A stretch of DNA of 5,116 nt from Bacillota bacterium. Lineage in GTDB: Bacteria > Bacillota > Bacilli > Alicyclobacillales > Alicyclobacillaceae. The translations under genes were made by a program, and so were the position numbers. The first letter of the stretch is position 1, and every line of letters starts with the position of its first letter. The notes beneath the pieces are model-generated. The model saw only the letters and a program-made list of their open reading frames with translations. It did not search any database and had not been told where the DNA came from. Shown here piece after piece: positions 4,750 to 5,116 of the stretch. Location of the stretch: the NCBI GenBank assembly GCA_021816665.1, contig JAKAXI010000179.1, positions 1 to 5,116 of the forward strand, in the 5' to 3' direction.

Positions 4750-5106
4750 TCAGTCGCAGGAGCCCGGTTGGCCTGCGTCCGTCGCCGTCCGAAAACTTGC
4801 GCCACAGCCGCACGTCGTCGTAGCGTTCGGATTGTTCACTTTGACCCCTTGCCCGGTCAGGTCGTCGACAAAGTCGAGTTGTGCCCCGTCAATCAGGCGC
4901 TCGCTCGCTTTCTCCACGGCAACCTGGATGCCTTTGATGGCAAACACGTCATCACCAGGTTGGACGGCATCTAACGCCATGCCGTAACTAAAACCGGAGC
5001 ACCCGCCCGGTTTCGTATAAATGCGCAGCGCACTCACGCCTTCCTCTGCATCCGCCAACATCTCCCGCAGTTTCTCGGCCGCGCTGTCCGATAGAGTCAA
5101 CACCAT
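4750..5106 (-). CDS. erpA: A-type iron-sulfur cluster carrier (HesB/IscA family, ErpA/YutM type)
   Basis: A 118-residue cytoplasmic protein starting at ATG 5106; GAGG at the very window edge, 6 nt upstream, is probably the end of its SD. The three cluster-binding cysteines of A-type carriers are present: C36 in KPGGCSGFSYGM, and C99 and C101 in TTCGCGASF. The family's hydrophobic beta strands (LRIYT, VFAIKGIQVAV, LDFVDDL, GVKVNNPNA) are in the expected order. The C-terminus, FRTATDAGQPGSCD, goes beyond the usual CGCGxSF end. From memory B. subtilis YutM (ErpA) ends in a similar FRTATNAG tail with a final cysteine, which supports that orthology. The role is to receive Fe-S clusters from the SUF scaffold and pass them to apo-enzymes. 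A strong terminator follows immediately. The start sits 10 bp from the window end, so the upstream context is unknown. Confidence 0.93.
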   Translation of the reverse strand: MVLTLSDSAAEKLREMLADAEEGVSALRIYTKPGGCSGFSYGMALDAVQPGDDVFAIKGIQVAVEKASERLIDGAQLDFVDDLTGQGVKVNNPNATTTCGCGASFRTATDAGQPGSCD

Positions 5107-5116
5107 ACGAAGCCTC

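Noticed and set aside
4750..4797. Unusual C-terminal extension with an extra cysteine on the IscA-type protein
   Set aside because: As I recall, Bacillus YutM proteins carry a very similar tail ending in cysteine, so it looks like a family trait.
4321..4974. Long + strand open frame opposite the HD and erpA-like genes
   Set aside because: It runs antisense through two well-recognised genes and straight through a strong terminator, and its translation has no recognisable features.

Overview
The window looks like a chromosomal segment of a moderately GC-rich Firmicute of the Bacilli. An Alicyclobacillus-like relative is my best guess, from the mix of GC-rich coding sequence and typical Bacillus protein families (YuiD, YunC, YwfO and YutM/ErpA types). 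It carries strong Shine-Dalgarno sites (AAGGAGG, GGGGAGG) and uses ATG, GTG and TTG starts. I see no phage, transposon, toxin-antitoxin, CRISPR or defence module, and no rRNA or tRNA. The genes are ordinary housekeeping or conserved-unknown genes. The less ordinary material is in the intergenic DNA.

Layout. From 2 to 307 is the 3' end of a 2-oxoacid:ferredoxin oxidoreductase beta subunit on the + strand. After an 11-bp hairpin (336-367) comes a two-gene + strand unit: a four-helix DUF4149 membrane protein (391-882), overlapping by 4 bp an unrecognised 122-residue acidic-tailed protein (879-1247). A 321-bp convergent gap (1248-1568) holds inverted repeats and a 3 x 15 bp tandem repeat. On the - strand lies a YuiD-like divergent PAP2 membrane protein (1569-2057). 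A divergent regulatory gap (2058-2348) carries a 31-32 bp tandem repeat array and plausible promoters facing both ways. It leads to yunC (2349-2669, DUF1805) and a DedA-family membrane protein (2743-3360) on the + strand. A YwfO-like HD-domain dNTPase homologue (3361-4620) and an ErpA/YutM A-type iron-sulfur carrier (4750-5106) follow on the - strand, separated by a clear Rho-independent terminator (4693-4745).

How they fit together. Three of the products are integral membrane proteins: DUF4149, YuiD-type and DedA. DedA proteins and PAP2-related proteins are both linked to lipid-carrier or lipid-phosphate metabolism in other bacteria, but nothing here proves a shared pathway. The HD protein points to nucleotide pool control, and ErpA and the oxidoreductase to Fe-S and ferredoxin metabolism. 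I see no single multi-gene system. The observations most worth a second look are the helically phased repeat array between yuiD and yunC, the three short-period tandem arrays within about 1.1 kb, the unknown protein coupled to the DUF4149 gene, and the tail-to-tail junction with zero spacing at 3360/3361.
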